A stretch of 64,000 bases of DNA from Gnetum montanum. Lineage: Eukaryota; Streptophyta; Gnetopsida; Gnetales; Gnetaceae. Location: assembly GCA_015680685.1 (NCBI GenBank), contig MNCI01009068.1:57443-121442 (forward strand), read 5' to 3'. The translations under genes were made by a program, and so were the position numbers. Position 1 is the first letter of the stretch. Each line of letters begins with the position of its first letter. A model generated the notes under the pieces. That model searched no databases. It saw only the letters and a program-made list of their open reading frames with translations, and was not told the DNA's origin. This document shows positions 23,768 to 34,354 of the stretch, in pieces.

Positions 23768-24631
23768 TGATGAATAGTGGTTAACCAGGCGCCGTATACT
23801 AGGCCCTATATACTAAGCCGACTACGTATACTAGGCCCTGTATACGCAACGTCTATTCTTGCCTATAAATAAGCGTGCACCCGCTACACTTAGGCATCTT
23901 TTGGGTTAATTGTAGGGAAGTTCTTGCAGTTTGTTTTTGTAGGAGTTAGAATATTTTCCCAGTGCATGCCTGCAGTGTGATGCTTGTAATTGTATGGAAC
24001 CTTTATTCGAGTGTGACGTACTTGGACATGCACATGATCGGCAATAAAGATCGAGATTACTTCATCATTGCAGCATTCACTTAGTTTTAATTATTTAATT
24101 GTTATTTTTATTTATTATTTTCTTAGTTAATGTTTCTTTACCATCATTTACTATTCTTGTTGTTAACTACGGAATGAGTACGACTTAATCACGAGCATTT
24201 AAGTGTGACTACTTGGTAACCCAGTAGCGTACCTAGGATCTGCGCTTGGTAATCCTAGTAGTAGTCGTGCATGAGGTCCAAGATGTATATGGATGATTAA
24301 GGAATGGATGCTCATCGCACCTAGGCTAGTTTAGACTCTTTCCTCCCATGTCCCATTAGCTTAAACTTCATTTCTTATTGCTTATTAGTTTAAACAAAGT
24401 TATTTTCCATTGCCTCTAGGAGTAGCACTAGTTTAGGATCACATCTTACGCCTCACTCTGGACTAAACCATACGTGACAAAGCAAATACTAGTCAGGTGG
24501 GAAGACAACGATCTGCGATCAACGTGTAATGATCTAGATACCACAACTAGCCCATCCACAGAGTTCGACCAGATCGTGCGTGAATGCTCGTATTCGTATG
24601 GTTGAGTGTAGGGACACCTCGCCACTCATTA
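23768..24631 (+). repeat. 3' LTR of element B
   Basis: Preceded by the purine tract GTCATGGGGGTA. Starts TGATGAATAGTGG, has four GTATAC-type units, and a TATA box CTATAAATA near 23860. Ends CTCATTA. Matches 18708-19597 apart from the shorter array and point changes. Confidence 0.9.
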
Positions 24632-25700
24632 GCAATGAACATACAAACAGAGGATCATACCAGCAATACTAAGGGCCAATAAAAAATATGTCCATTTTTA
24701 GGACAAGTCTAGAGAGTGCTAGTAGAATTAGAGCTTCATCGAGACCAAATTCCCCTACCATAGATTCTCTTACTACCAACAAGCTTTTGTTATCATCCAA
24801 TCCAAACATGCAAACTCTCGTGCTTATAGAAATTATCACCAACTGAATCAAGGTAGGGCCACTCCCTAAGAAGAGAATTTATATAGGGGTTCCTTTGATT
24901 TATCTACGAGTAGTTAGAAATCTACCATGCAAAGCTCTATTAGACTTAAGTTTTGCGATAAATTTGATCTCTTATAAAACATATCAAGCATGGGACCTAA
25001 CACCAGTGAAAAAGTGCAACATTAGGTTGGAGCTTACAGATCAGTCTATCACCATTCCTTTGGGATAGATAGATGATGTAGTGACCACTGTAAATGGGTT
25101 GTCATATCCAATAGACTTTCTGGTAATTGATATGAAAGATGCTAATAACAAATTTCCAATTATCATGGAGAGAGCATGGCTTAGCATAACTAATGGTAAG
25201 CTAAGTATGAGAGATCTATTTGTTGAGATCTCTAATGAAGACATGCATGAAGCCATACATACATAGTAAATTCCATGCATTACTATTGAAAAAAAAGGGT
25301 GTAGTCATGGACCAGCACTTCAAAATGTTAACACAGTCATTACACCAGTCCACCACAAATATGAAAAACAAGTGTGTGCACAAGCAAGAGCAAGGGCCAC
25401 TAACCCAAAAGACACCTTATGGCCAACAACTGAGAACGTTCAAGTGTCCAAAATATGCATGGAATAATCTAATTCACTTATTAATTCCCATTCCATGGAA
25501 ATGACTCCAACTAAGGATCCAAAAATGAAAATATTTAACCACAACCATACACCAATAGGAAAATAAAACAAGGACCTAAATGAATAAAACTCAACTACCA
25601 TCAAGATCACATGGGATAATAACAACTAAGTTAAATCGCTAAATATGGTAAGTGAACCACCTAGAGTGTATGATCCAGGAGATTTATGAAGCATCTTTCA
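24632..25700 (+). pseudogene. Aspartic protease-like segment of element A
   Basis: Resumes element A after the nested B. From about 24890 the frame resembles the retropepsin-like domain of plant Ty3 gag-pol polyproteins. It has ALLDLSFAINLISYKTYQAW, a region near 25040 matching the usual 'ADRS-x-x-x-P-x-G' strand (LTDQSITIPLG), LSYPIDFLVIDM, then FPIIMERAWLSITNGKLSMR near 25160-25210, like the usual LGRPFLAT segment. The catalytic D-L/T-G position reads D-L-S and several stops occur, so it is inactive. No RNase H, reverse transcriptase or integrase follows. B and C have no counterpart. Confidence 0.7.
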
Positions 25701-27706
25701 AATGCTCACCCATGAGTTCAATTGTGGGGGAGATACCTTATCCTAATTCAAGAATTAGTATGTGCTTTTAAATTTTTTGTTTTACAATTCTTTTTACTTT
25801 TCCTATTTCTTGATATAAATTTTCCTATTCGTTCACTCTTTCATTTCCCAAAACTTTGATATTCTTCCACATTTTTCAATTCATTAATAATTTTTCATTT
25901 TTTACCATTTTTTGTTCTTTTCACAATTCTTACTATCTTTTTTTCACCCTTTTTATAATTTATTTTCAAATCCTTTGTAAATAATCTTGATTGCCAATAA
26001 GATACATTATGAATAAAGGCAAGATGTAGTCCAATAAGGTGAAGATTTCTCTACGTTATTAAGTCATAAGGGACTAATTATTTAAACAATGANATTGTTT
26101 TGTTTTTATATTCCTAAGAAGCCACCTACCTTCAGACATGGGTAACATGTCTTTCAAGTGAGACCCCCTAGAAATTTATTTTGTGCTCTTTTATTTTTTT
26201 TATCTGTGTCAACCTTTCAAGGTAGCACTTATTTTACTCTTACTCCCATTTCTCATTAGATCTACAAGGATATAATACAACCTTAGCAACATGATAGGAC
26301 TCACAATAGTAATCCAAAAGAATTCACAAATTCCCTTAATGTCACACCCATATATTACCCCTTGGTTCTTCACTTTTTAGTCTAGGCATAATGATCACAA
26401 GTTTATTATTAGTTGTATGATGAGGAAGAATATCATTATGGCCATGGTAAGAANGAAATGATGCAATGTCACTAGAATGTGATCTGGACTTGGTTTGAAT
26501 CTTGGACAAAAAGGCTAGTGATTACTTTAACCACTAATAAAACACAAGAATTCATTATGCCTATAGTAAGATACCTAATGTCGTGATTTCTGTAATCCCT
26601 TCTAAGTCCATCTCATCTCATTATTTGAATAGTCATAACTTGTGTTTTGAGTAACATAGTGTTATTTTCCCAATTTGGTGGTACTAACATGTGTGTTTTG
26701 CTAAACAAGTATGCATTACATTCAACTCCTTAAGTGCCTAAGGACACTTGTAGGCATGGTTATACAAGGGCATTAATGGTTGGAGCTTGCTTTGGGGAGG
26801 ATCCACTTATATTACTCTTGTATCTTATACTTGCCAAGCAATTCCACATCATCTTGAAACTTCTAGCATCAACAAACGTCAATAAACACTTCCCATATCA
26901 TTTGAACCATCCATTCTCATAACATGAATTCATCACCCTTCTTGTCCATCTTATGAACTTTCTTAGCATGAGATTCCTTCTTTATGAATTTCCAATGACA
27001 CATTTTTTATAAAAGTATGCATATTTCCATCATCCAAACCCTCTAAGTAACCTTAAAACTTTCCAGATATCCCAAAAGATCATTTGTTTACGTCAGACCC
27101 TTATGAAAAATGCAATTTTTTGGGCTTCAATATTAGGTCACACAAAACCTATATACAGGCAGACACTTGGTAAAAATTTTCATTCTTTCTCATTTGAAGT
27201 AAGGGAGATTTTTCAAATTTTCTTCTCTGAATTGAGCTCTGATCTCCTAGCTTTCCCAAGCCATATCTTCCCCATTGCCACTCTGATTTTCATGATTTTT
27301 GAAACTATTTGATTCTAGAGTGCTCATCTTAGTCGTGGGGGGTGCTAGTGAGGAAAATTTGAGCTAATTTTTCAAATATTCTAATGCTTGGAAGGTATTA
27401 TAAGGGTAAGTAGGAAGTGAAAGTTGAAAGTTTTAAAGAACAATCAATCATATTAATAACTAGAACACTCAAATAATGTTCTTAAAGAACCATAACCATC
27501 ATTATGAGTCATACGTAAGGACAAAAGGAAGAGCTATGAAGGGTTATAAGTAAATTAACACTTATGGGATAACTTTTTGCAAAAATTTTCTAACTCTTCA
27601 ATCCTAACAACTAAGAACTTGATCTAACTAAAAGTATGAGAAAGGAAGGAAGTTAAAAAAATTAGAGAACACGTTCTAATAATCCCAAATTCCTTAATGA
27701 TTGTAG
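25701..27706 (+). other. Intron-like spacer of element A
   Basis: T-rich at the start and colinear with the spacers of B and C except for 26094-26453, which is inverted and bounded by Ns. Contains a palindrome/TATA segment near 27066-27157 and a conserved AGAGTGCTCATCTTAGTCGT stretch near 27317. Ends AATGATTGTAG directly before ATGGCCCC, like a splice acceptor. Confidence 0.6.
26093..26454. other. N-bounded, inverted assembly segment
   Basis: Single Ns at 26093 and 26454 enclose 360 bases that align to elements B and C only as the reverse complement. For example, CTAGGCATAATGATCACAAG here corresponds to the reverse of the stretch near 22020-22045 in B. Sequence on both outer sides of the Ns is in forward order. 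Most simply this is a contig placed backwards. Confidence 0.8.
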
Positions 27707-30441
27707 ATGGCCCCAAAGAGAGGAGCATAAGGAGGACCCTCACAAGGTGTAAGCAAATGACTAGAGGCTAAGGTAGAGGCCGAACTGGAGGGCAAGAACC
27801 AAAGCACAGGGAGCAGAAAGCCTAGTCATTTAGCATTCATTAAGGAACTCCTACTACAAGACAAACGACCTAAGGAGAGGCGAAGGAATCACAAGTACCA
27901 AGACAACGCCTCACGTTATCACAAGACTACCTCCAAAACATCCAAGTGAGATCCATCAGAACCACAATCATTATGGAAATAAACTTTGGCATGTTCATGG
28001 AATTTATTCTTGAAGCGGTAAAGACACAACTCCAAGTGTCACCATTATGGCTTACACTTTCACACAATGGTGAATGGTACCTTGGGGAAATCTATCAGTT
28101 CTAGCACAACAAAGAAGAGGGTACCACAGTCAACATTGGAGAAGGCTTAGTTTCATTCTCAATCAAGGTAATCATAGAAGCGCTCAACATACCCAATGAA
28201 GGGGCAAGGGTAGCACATTTTTCCACCCAATCTAATTTGGAAACCAAAAAAATATGGCTAAAACAGGCATATGGCAAAGAAGATAAGGGCTATAATGAAC
28301 TAACTTTGGAAAAACGAATATACTTCAAAATTGGAACTTATCACTTATACTTGACAAAAGAACTTAACAAATTATCTATTTATGCAGCTAGAGGAAGTGC
28401 GCTTTTGATGGGCAAGTACAATGCCAACCTCGCACAACTCTATTTTATGAAAATACAGAGGTAATTTGAAGAAATAAAGGCAAGGAAGCCAACACTTCCA
28501 TTCCTTTACCTTATCAGAAAGTTGTGCAAGCAAGCCAAAATCCTAGGATACACCAACGATGTTCCTATGAGAGCCCATAATGCTTCATATGATGAATTTC
28601 TCAAACCAGCACCACCTAGAAAAGATCATGATGAGAAGTAACAAGAACAAGAACAAGAGTAAGAGCAACAATACCAATAGTAGTAGCAATAGAAAAATCA
28701 ACAACAGTAGCAACAAGAACAAGTCCCATCGTCATCATTAGAAGATTATAGATTGTCGATGAGTCATCTACAAAAGATTATAGAAATAATTAGCTGGGGA
28801 ACAAGGGAGGAGGCCAATCTTTACAAACTTATTGATAGTGCCATCTGACCCATAATTTCAGCAAATCCTAGAAGTGGACAGATCTCACTGCAGTCAAGAG
28901 GAGAGGCCACAATAGATCTCTAGGAATGCTACATCATTCCAAGTAGTGTTAGAGATTAGAGAAGGAGCCACAGTTATGGTAATGCAACACCAAGATGTAG
29001 CAGGAGTAGCAGAGGTGATCATTGCTCACATCAAGAAATCCTTCAACGTACCCATTGTGCCACCAGCAGATCTAACTAGAGCTAGAGATGCTCAAATATT
29101 AGCTAGAACCTCAATGACTCCTACTAATCATGAAGATGTGCTTGATAGACTACTATAGACTAGGCAAGTCATGAAAACATTTTTTGACATTCCTAGTGAT
29201 GTCACTGTAGTATAGTCTAAGCTCATCACTACCAAAGAAAAACTAGTCATGACAGAAACAAGGGTGGAGCATGCAAAAGTAGAAATCAATAGACTTTAAG
29301 AAGAGCTTACAACCTTAAGAGCTAAATGAAGAGATCTAACTCAATTCGTTGCACTTGACCAAATAGAATAGTTTAGAACCGAGTCGATGAATTACCTAAT
29401 TGAGTAGAATAAACAAATGATAATAAAGAAGGAGAAAGTGGTATGGAATACCTCCGTAGCTGAAGCACAAATGTATGCACATGTTAAGGCACTGACCATA
29501 GTCCAAGAGGAAAATAAACAACTTGCTACTAATAATATGAGGTTGACCACTATAGAAAATTAGAAAAACATCTTGGAGGAGAACATCCACCAATGAAGGG
29601 AACAATTGGTGAGGGTCAATTAAGACATGAGCCACCTTGCACGAGAAAATTGAACCCTCTTAATGAAGGAGGTACATGCCATTTGTAAAAAATCAGCCAT
29701 TGAAATAAGCACATGGTAAAATGAGGCAAGGAAACACGAAAGGCTCAAGAACCACTTTAGTGATTAGTGGGTATGTACAAACAAATCAATGAAAAGAAGA
29801 TCCATATGGCAAAGACCAGAATTAGCTCCATATCAATACAAAATCTTGACTAGCAACCCATCCTGGATAGTTACACCCTTGTCCACCAAGCAGAAGTGAA
29901 AAATAAAAACCTACAAATTGAGGACCTGAAAGAGTACATGAAGTTACCTAACCTTTATTATTCTAACTTACCCATGTTAACAGTAGGCAGGCTCAACAAT
30001 GAGCTAGAACAACAAGTAGCAGCCACATATGCATTGTATGAAAAAGAGTTTGTGGATTGTAAAGATGCTTTACAGAAACTCCAAGTGGCAAAAACTGAAT
30101 TGGAATTAGTAATGGCTAGTTACCGAGGGTAGAAAGCTGTAGTAGCAAACTTGGCCAAAAGAGTGATTGATTATTATGAACTTCGTGAAAAGGCCAGAGC
30201 ATTTGAAGAGGAGAGAGGTAGTTTGCAGCGTGATATGTCAAGGCGAATCAGATGTTCCCACAACTGTCGTGCCCATGGGATGTACCCACTTCATTACACA
30301 TTGCACAACAAACATGGATGGTGCATGACCCAAGAATGGAAGAGGAGAAACTTTAGGTGCTCTTGAACCAGTATATACTTCAAAAGCTTAATGACAATTG
30401 GAAGTAACCAATGGAAGAGCCACCACCACAAGGAACTACCT
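27707..30441 (+). pseudogene. Second ORF of element A (plant transposon-protein domain)
   Basis: Starts ATGGCCCCAAAGAG after an acceptor-like TTGTAG. The domain region near 27960-28600 contains KEDKGYNELTLEKRIYFKIG, LYLTKELNKLSIYAARGSAL and GKYNANLAQLYFMKI, matching element C residue for residue in many places. I recognise it as the 'putative plant transposon protein' domain of Athila-type elements. After about 28900 come long charged, coiled-coil-like segments. The end is EEPPPQGTT-like, TAA at 30441. Many stops. Function of the protein is unknown; it sits where env-like ORFs lie in Athila elements. Confidence 0.75.
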
Positions 30442-30643
30442 AACTACATTGAGCTTCACCAAATTTCTTTTTGTTAAAATTGTCATGCCATCTCTTATGT
30501 CATTTTTGTAAACACCACTATGGCATTCAAGAGTTATGTATATACTAGTCAATATCATGTAAATCTACCTCCTAATTTTGTAAGGAACTCCATCCTCATT
30601 TTGCTTTAACTTGAGGATGAGTTTTCAGTCAGTTGTGAGGATA

Positions 30644-31541
30644 TGATAAATCAAGTTTTTACACGACTACAATATTGAGCATTTGATATCAAAGCCACGA
30701 TATCGGATCCCTGATATTGAGGAACAAGCTACAATGTCGAACATCCAATATCATGGGCATGTGTAGGCCTATAAATACAACACTTACAACAATTTCATTT
30801 CACCCTTAGCAGAACTCTTTCAATTTGTTTTCATGAACTTAGACTTAGTAGTTAGAAGTGTGAATGCCCACAGTGTAGTGTGAACTAGTGAACAAAATCT
30901 TTATTCAAGCATTTTGTACTTGGGCACAAGTGTGTCTGGAAATAAAGATCGAGTTATTTTCCACTGTTGCAACATTCTCCTAGATTTACTATTTAAACTT
31001 TAGAATAATTTTCCTACTTTGACTTAGCATAATGTTTACTGTTTCTTAGTTAATGATTTACTTTCCCATGCACTTTACATTTACTGTTGTTAAGCGAAAT
31101 GATTATGACTAATCTTGAGCACTTAAGTGTGACTACTTGGTAACCTAGTAGTGCTATTGCTTGGTACACCCAGTAGCGAAGTACTTAGTAATCCTAGTAG
31201 TAGTTGCACGAAGCCCAAGGTGTGAACGGAAGATTAGGTCTAGATACTCATTGCACTAGGCTAGACTAGATTTGTTTACTGTTTACTTAGAATTAGAAAC
31301 CATTACTATTTCATTATCTTTACTAGGCATAATATGGCCCACACAATATTAGTTATCATACACCTCACCATGAGTTAAACCATACACATCAATTTTACTA
31401 ACTCACATGGGAAGACAACGATCATGAACTTAAACGAATTACTAGCATAATCACGTTGCCTTGTCCATGAAATTCAACCAGGCTGCACGTGAACACTCGT
31501 ATCTCATATGGTTGGATGTTGGATTACTCCACTGCTCATCA
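30644..31541 (+). repeat. 3' LTR of element A
   Basis: Begins TGATAAATCAAG after the purine tract AGTTGTGAGGATA and ends CTGCTCATCA, followed by the target duplication CCAAT. Contains GATATC palindromes near 30690-30760 and the ACTTGGTAACCTAGTAG motif. Confidence 0.9.
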
Positions 31542-31546
31542 CCAAT

Positions 31547-32390
31547 CATAGATCAATAACACTAAATAATATTCTAACCATAACATCAACATATTTGATT
31601 CAAGCTTCTATATTTATCTCTTCGTATTTTACAATGCACAAGGAATGAAATTTAAAAGGGCAAGGAAAGCATATATGGAAAACAACAATCCATGAGAATT
31701 CAAAAGTATTTTGCAGCACAAGATTTATCACCAAATTTAGAAATAGCTATCCTTCCCATCATACAACCAAAATTATTATGGAATACCTCTTAAAATGGCA
31801 ACTTGACAATTTTCAACATAGAAGATGAACTAAAAACGTACTCAATTTTTGCAAGATTCTCTTAGCCAAATTATAATTAACGATAATCTTCACTATGAAT
31901 TAGTAATAAAGTATGCGTATCAAAAATTTTATAACCTCTAAGCAACATTTCTTTATTGATTGGTGGACTTCTCTAAGGTCACCATTTCTTGTGTGTTAAA
32001 CCATTTCCAATATCAATTTTTACCTAAGAAACAATGTGAAAAATCCTGTTCCATGTAAATGAAAAATTTGACGAAGTGAAACAATGTACTGAATTTTTTA
32101 AAAATTACTAGAAATCTTTTTATTTACATGGAACATGTATCCTTGTATTTCAACGAAACCTAAAGCTTTAGAATATTGGGGAATAGAAATCAGGATAAAA
32201 GTATGCTTGCATTCTCAACCTTTTTTTCTAATGAATAAAATTATTTTTTACTTGAATTTCCTACCCTCTTTTTACACTACATGATGTAGCCATCGACCCA
32301 AATTAGCTGATGAAAAAATAATGAATTGTTTAATAAGGTTATTGACTTTGAGAGGTCGAGGAAAACAAAAGAAACCTCATAAACGAAACC
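31547..32390. other. No gene recognised
   Basis: AT-rich sequence between element A and the ADF upstream region. I see no ORF or repeat of note. Confidence 0.5.
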
Positions 32391-32475
32391 TGATTTCAGT
32401 GATAGCTTCTTGTGTGTGTCCTATCAGAATCTATGATTTCGGTATTAGCTTTTGTCTGTGTGCTATCAGAATCGC
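32391..32475 (+). repeat. Two-copy 43 bp tandem repeat upstream of ADF
   Basis: Copies start TGATTTCAGTGATAGCTTCT (32391) and TGATTTCGGTATTAGCTTTT (32434), and both end CTATCAGAATC. Located about 610 bp upstream of the ADF ATG. Confidence 0.75.
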
Positions 32476-32947
32476 GGATCTGGAAACAACGAAACCCGGC
32501 GATACAGTTCATGTACTGTTTTTGCAACCAGAGTTGAATATTTATGGCGCTGCCAAGGTGGATTTTATTATCGTACGAAGCATCTCACACCATTACAAAC
32601 AAAAACAGGGAATATAGAAGCGACAAATCTGCAGGCAAGTACTTGCTGCCAAGCCATGGTTCAGGATCAGGAGATTTGGTCTTCTTCAACTCTGCAAACA
32701 TTACTCATTCCATTCCGTGGACAATCCAAAATAGTCGGCTACGAATAATAATGCAGTGTCGGAAAGGCAGCCAGGCCAGAATCTTTTGACAAATGGAAAT
32801 TCCCCACTTCTTTTCTTTCCCTTTTGCTTTGGCAGCCACAAACAGGAAGTTCAGGAATCTCCGAAAGGGAGAGAGAGAGAAGAAATGAACCGCCTTCACA
32901 TTCGTCTTCGTCTTCATGTCCGCGTTCCCTTAACAATGCATGTATAG

Positions 32948-33087
32948 TTTTTAGTTCCGTCTTCCTCCATTAATTATTGTGTGTGTGTTCAGCTTCTTCT
33001 GTGGAAGCCATCAATCTTGGCATAATCTCTCTTTCATTCATCAGCACCAGGAGGATTACAAGGCACAGAGGCAACGATCCTGCAAAG
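32948..33087 (+). promoter_or_regulatory. Probable 5' leader of ADF
   Basis: CT-rich stretches (TCTTCCTCC, AGCTTCTTCTG, TCTCTCTTTC) just upstream of AAAG-ATG are typical of plant 5' UTRs. I could not place a TATA box or the transcription start with confidence. Confidence 0.4.
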
Positions 33088-34354
33088 ATGTCGTTCAGAA
33101 TGGTAAGTCTTTTGTGTTTGTGTCGAATTCTTTGTTTTGGTTGCGTTGCTGATTTGATTGAAGAAGAATTTTTTGCGTGATTCGTGTGCAGTCCGGCGCT
33201 TACTCGGGGATGGGAGTAGGCGAGGAGTGCCGGAAGGCTTTCCAGGAGCTTCAGAGGAAGAAGAGTTATCGATACGTGATTTTCAGGATCGACGAGAAGG
33301 CCAAGCACGTTGTAGTTGAAAAGACTGGCAGCCCTGCAGAAAGCTACAACGATTTCACCGCCTCCCTTCCTGACAACGACTGCCGCTACGCCGTCTACGA
33401 CTTCGATTTTGTCACCAACGAGAACTGCCAGAAGAGCAAGATCTTCTTCATCGCCTGGTACTCTTTTACCTCTCATTCGGCTACAATCTTAAAATCTATC
33501 CATCCTTAGGGTTTTCAGTTCAGTAGTGCATTTTTTCTTTCTTTTTTTTTCTTCGGATTTCATGTTTAGGGTTTGTAACATGTAGAGCAACGTTATCCAT
33601 CTTTGAAAGCTTTGTTTTTGACTTCGGACAACACTTCCAGCTTTCTCGTCTCTGTTTTCTCAGGCCGCTTTGTTTTAGCTATTTTATAAATTTTGGTTTT
33701 GCTGTCTAGTTGTGTTTCTTTGTTGTTGTTGGATATCCTTCAAAATTTAAAATGGATTAAGAAAGCAATTTATTTTTACCGTCTTTGGGGGAAAAAATTG
33801 GTAGTTAGTTGAATTCTGATTATTGCTGTTAAGTCTATCTTACTGATCTTTGTTCCTTTAGAGATGCAAAATTTGAACCGCTGAAATCCAAGATCCACAG
33901 GGAGAACTAAAACATGTTATGGACTGTTTTGATGTGTGAAAATATCAGGATGGTTATCATGTGTTGGTTTCTCTTTTCATCCGTAGGGAAACTCAGGTCT
34001 CATGAATGTTTCTTCAGAGAGCTCCAGCAACTCTCTGTATATAGTCTGCCTTACGTGATTGACCTCTTCCCCGTTATTGTAAAAACTGTAGCCATGGAGC
34101 AGACTATTTACTCTTCAATGTAGAATTAATTAAGGAATAACTGTAAGACGAATATTGGAGCTCAGCTGTAATGATTACTATATTGCATTTGGTATTGGTG
34201 CAGGTCCCCTGTTACCTCCAAAATCAGATCAAAAATGATATATGCAACAACCAAGGACAGACTGAAGCGTGAGCTTGATGGCATCCACTATGAGATTCAA
34301 GCCACTGATGCTGGTGAAATTGATATTGAAGTTATCAGAGACCGTGCTAATTAA
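33088..34354 (+). CDS. ADF: Actin-depolymerising factor (ADF/cofilin)
   Basis: Three exons, 33088-33102 (MSFRM), 33192-33457 and 34204-34354, give a 143-residue protein, the normal length for plant ADFs. It binds actin monomers and filaments in the cytoplasm and nucleus, severing and depolymerising filaments. The single ADF-H domain fills the protein: [58 protein letters not shown], then the long actin-binding helix [20 protein letters not shown] and a C-terminal [10 protein letters not shown]. Ser6 and Ser10, just before GMGV, are candidates for the regulatory N-terminal phosphorylation known in plant ADFs. Introns have GTAAGT/TGTGCAG and GTACTC/GGTGCAG borders. The very short first coding exon is typical of plant ADF genes. 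No stop or frameshift; it looks functional. Confidence 0.97.

Larger units (their letters stand above)
18708..24631 (+). mobile_element. Element B: gag-carrying LTR element nested in A
   Basis: LTRs at 18708-19597 and 23768-24631 start TGATGAAT; the 5' copy ends CTCATCA and the 3' copy CTCATTA. The flanks are GTAGT (18703-18707) and GCAAT (24632-24636), a possible target duplication with two transition differences. The internal part has gag (19735-21739), an intron-like spacer and only the two ends of the second ORF (23154-23590). It sits within the gag/protease part of element A, whose sequence continues on both sides. No pol genes. Confidence 0.9.
15278..31541 (+). mobile_element. Element A: Athila-like non-autonomous LTR retrotransposon
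   Basis: LTRs at 15278-16189 and 30644-31541 start TGATAAATC and end TCATCA. The flanking five bases are CCAAT on both sides (15273-15277, 31542-31546), a clean target duplication. A tRNA-Asp-like primer site follows the 5' LTR and a purine tract (AGTTGTGAGGATA) precedes the 3' LTR. Between them are gag, a protease-like segment, an intron-like spacer and the second ORF. Element B is nested at 18708-24631, so A alone is about 10.3 kb. No reverse transcriptase or integrase is visible. All frames are heavily interrupted, making A the oldest of the full-length copies by appearance. Confidence 0.9.

Noticed and set aside
26094-26453. Genuine inversion inside element A
   Set aside because: Both breakpoints coincide exactly with single Ns, so an assembly error is far more likely.
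32970-33476. 168-residue minus-strand ORF over ADF
   Set aside because: It is the antisense shadow of the ADF coding exon.
33861-33910. Alternative last exon of ADF
   Set aside because: An acceptor-like TTTAG precedes a short open stretch, but joining it to exon 2 gives an immediate TGA and loses the conserved actin-binding helix found at 34204.
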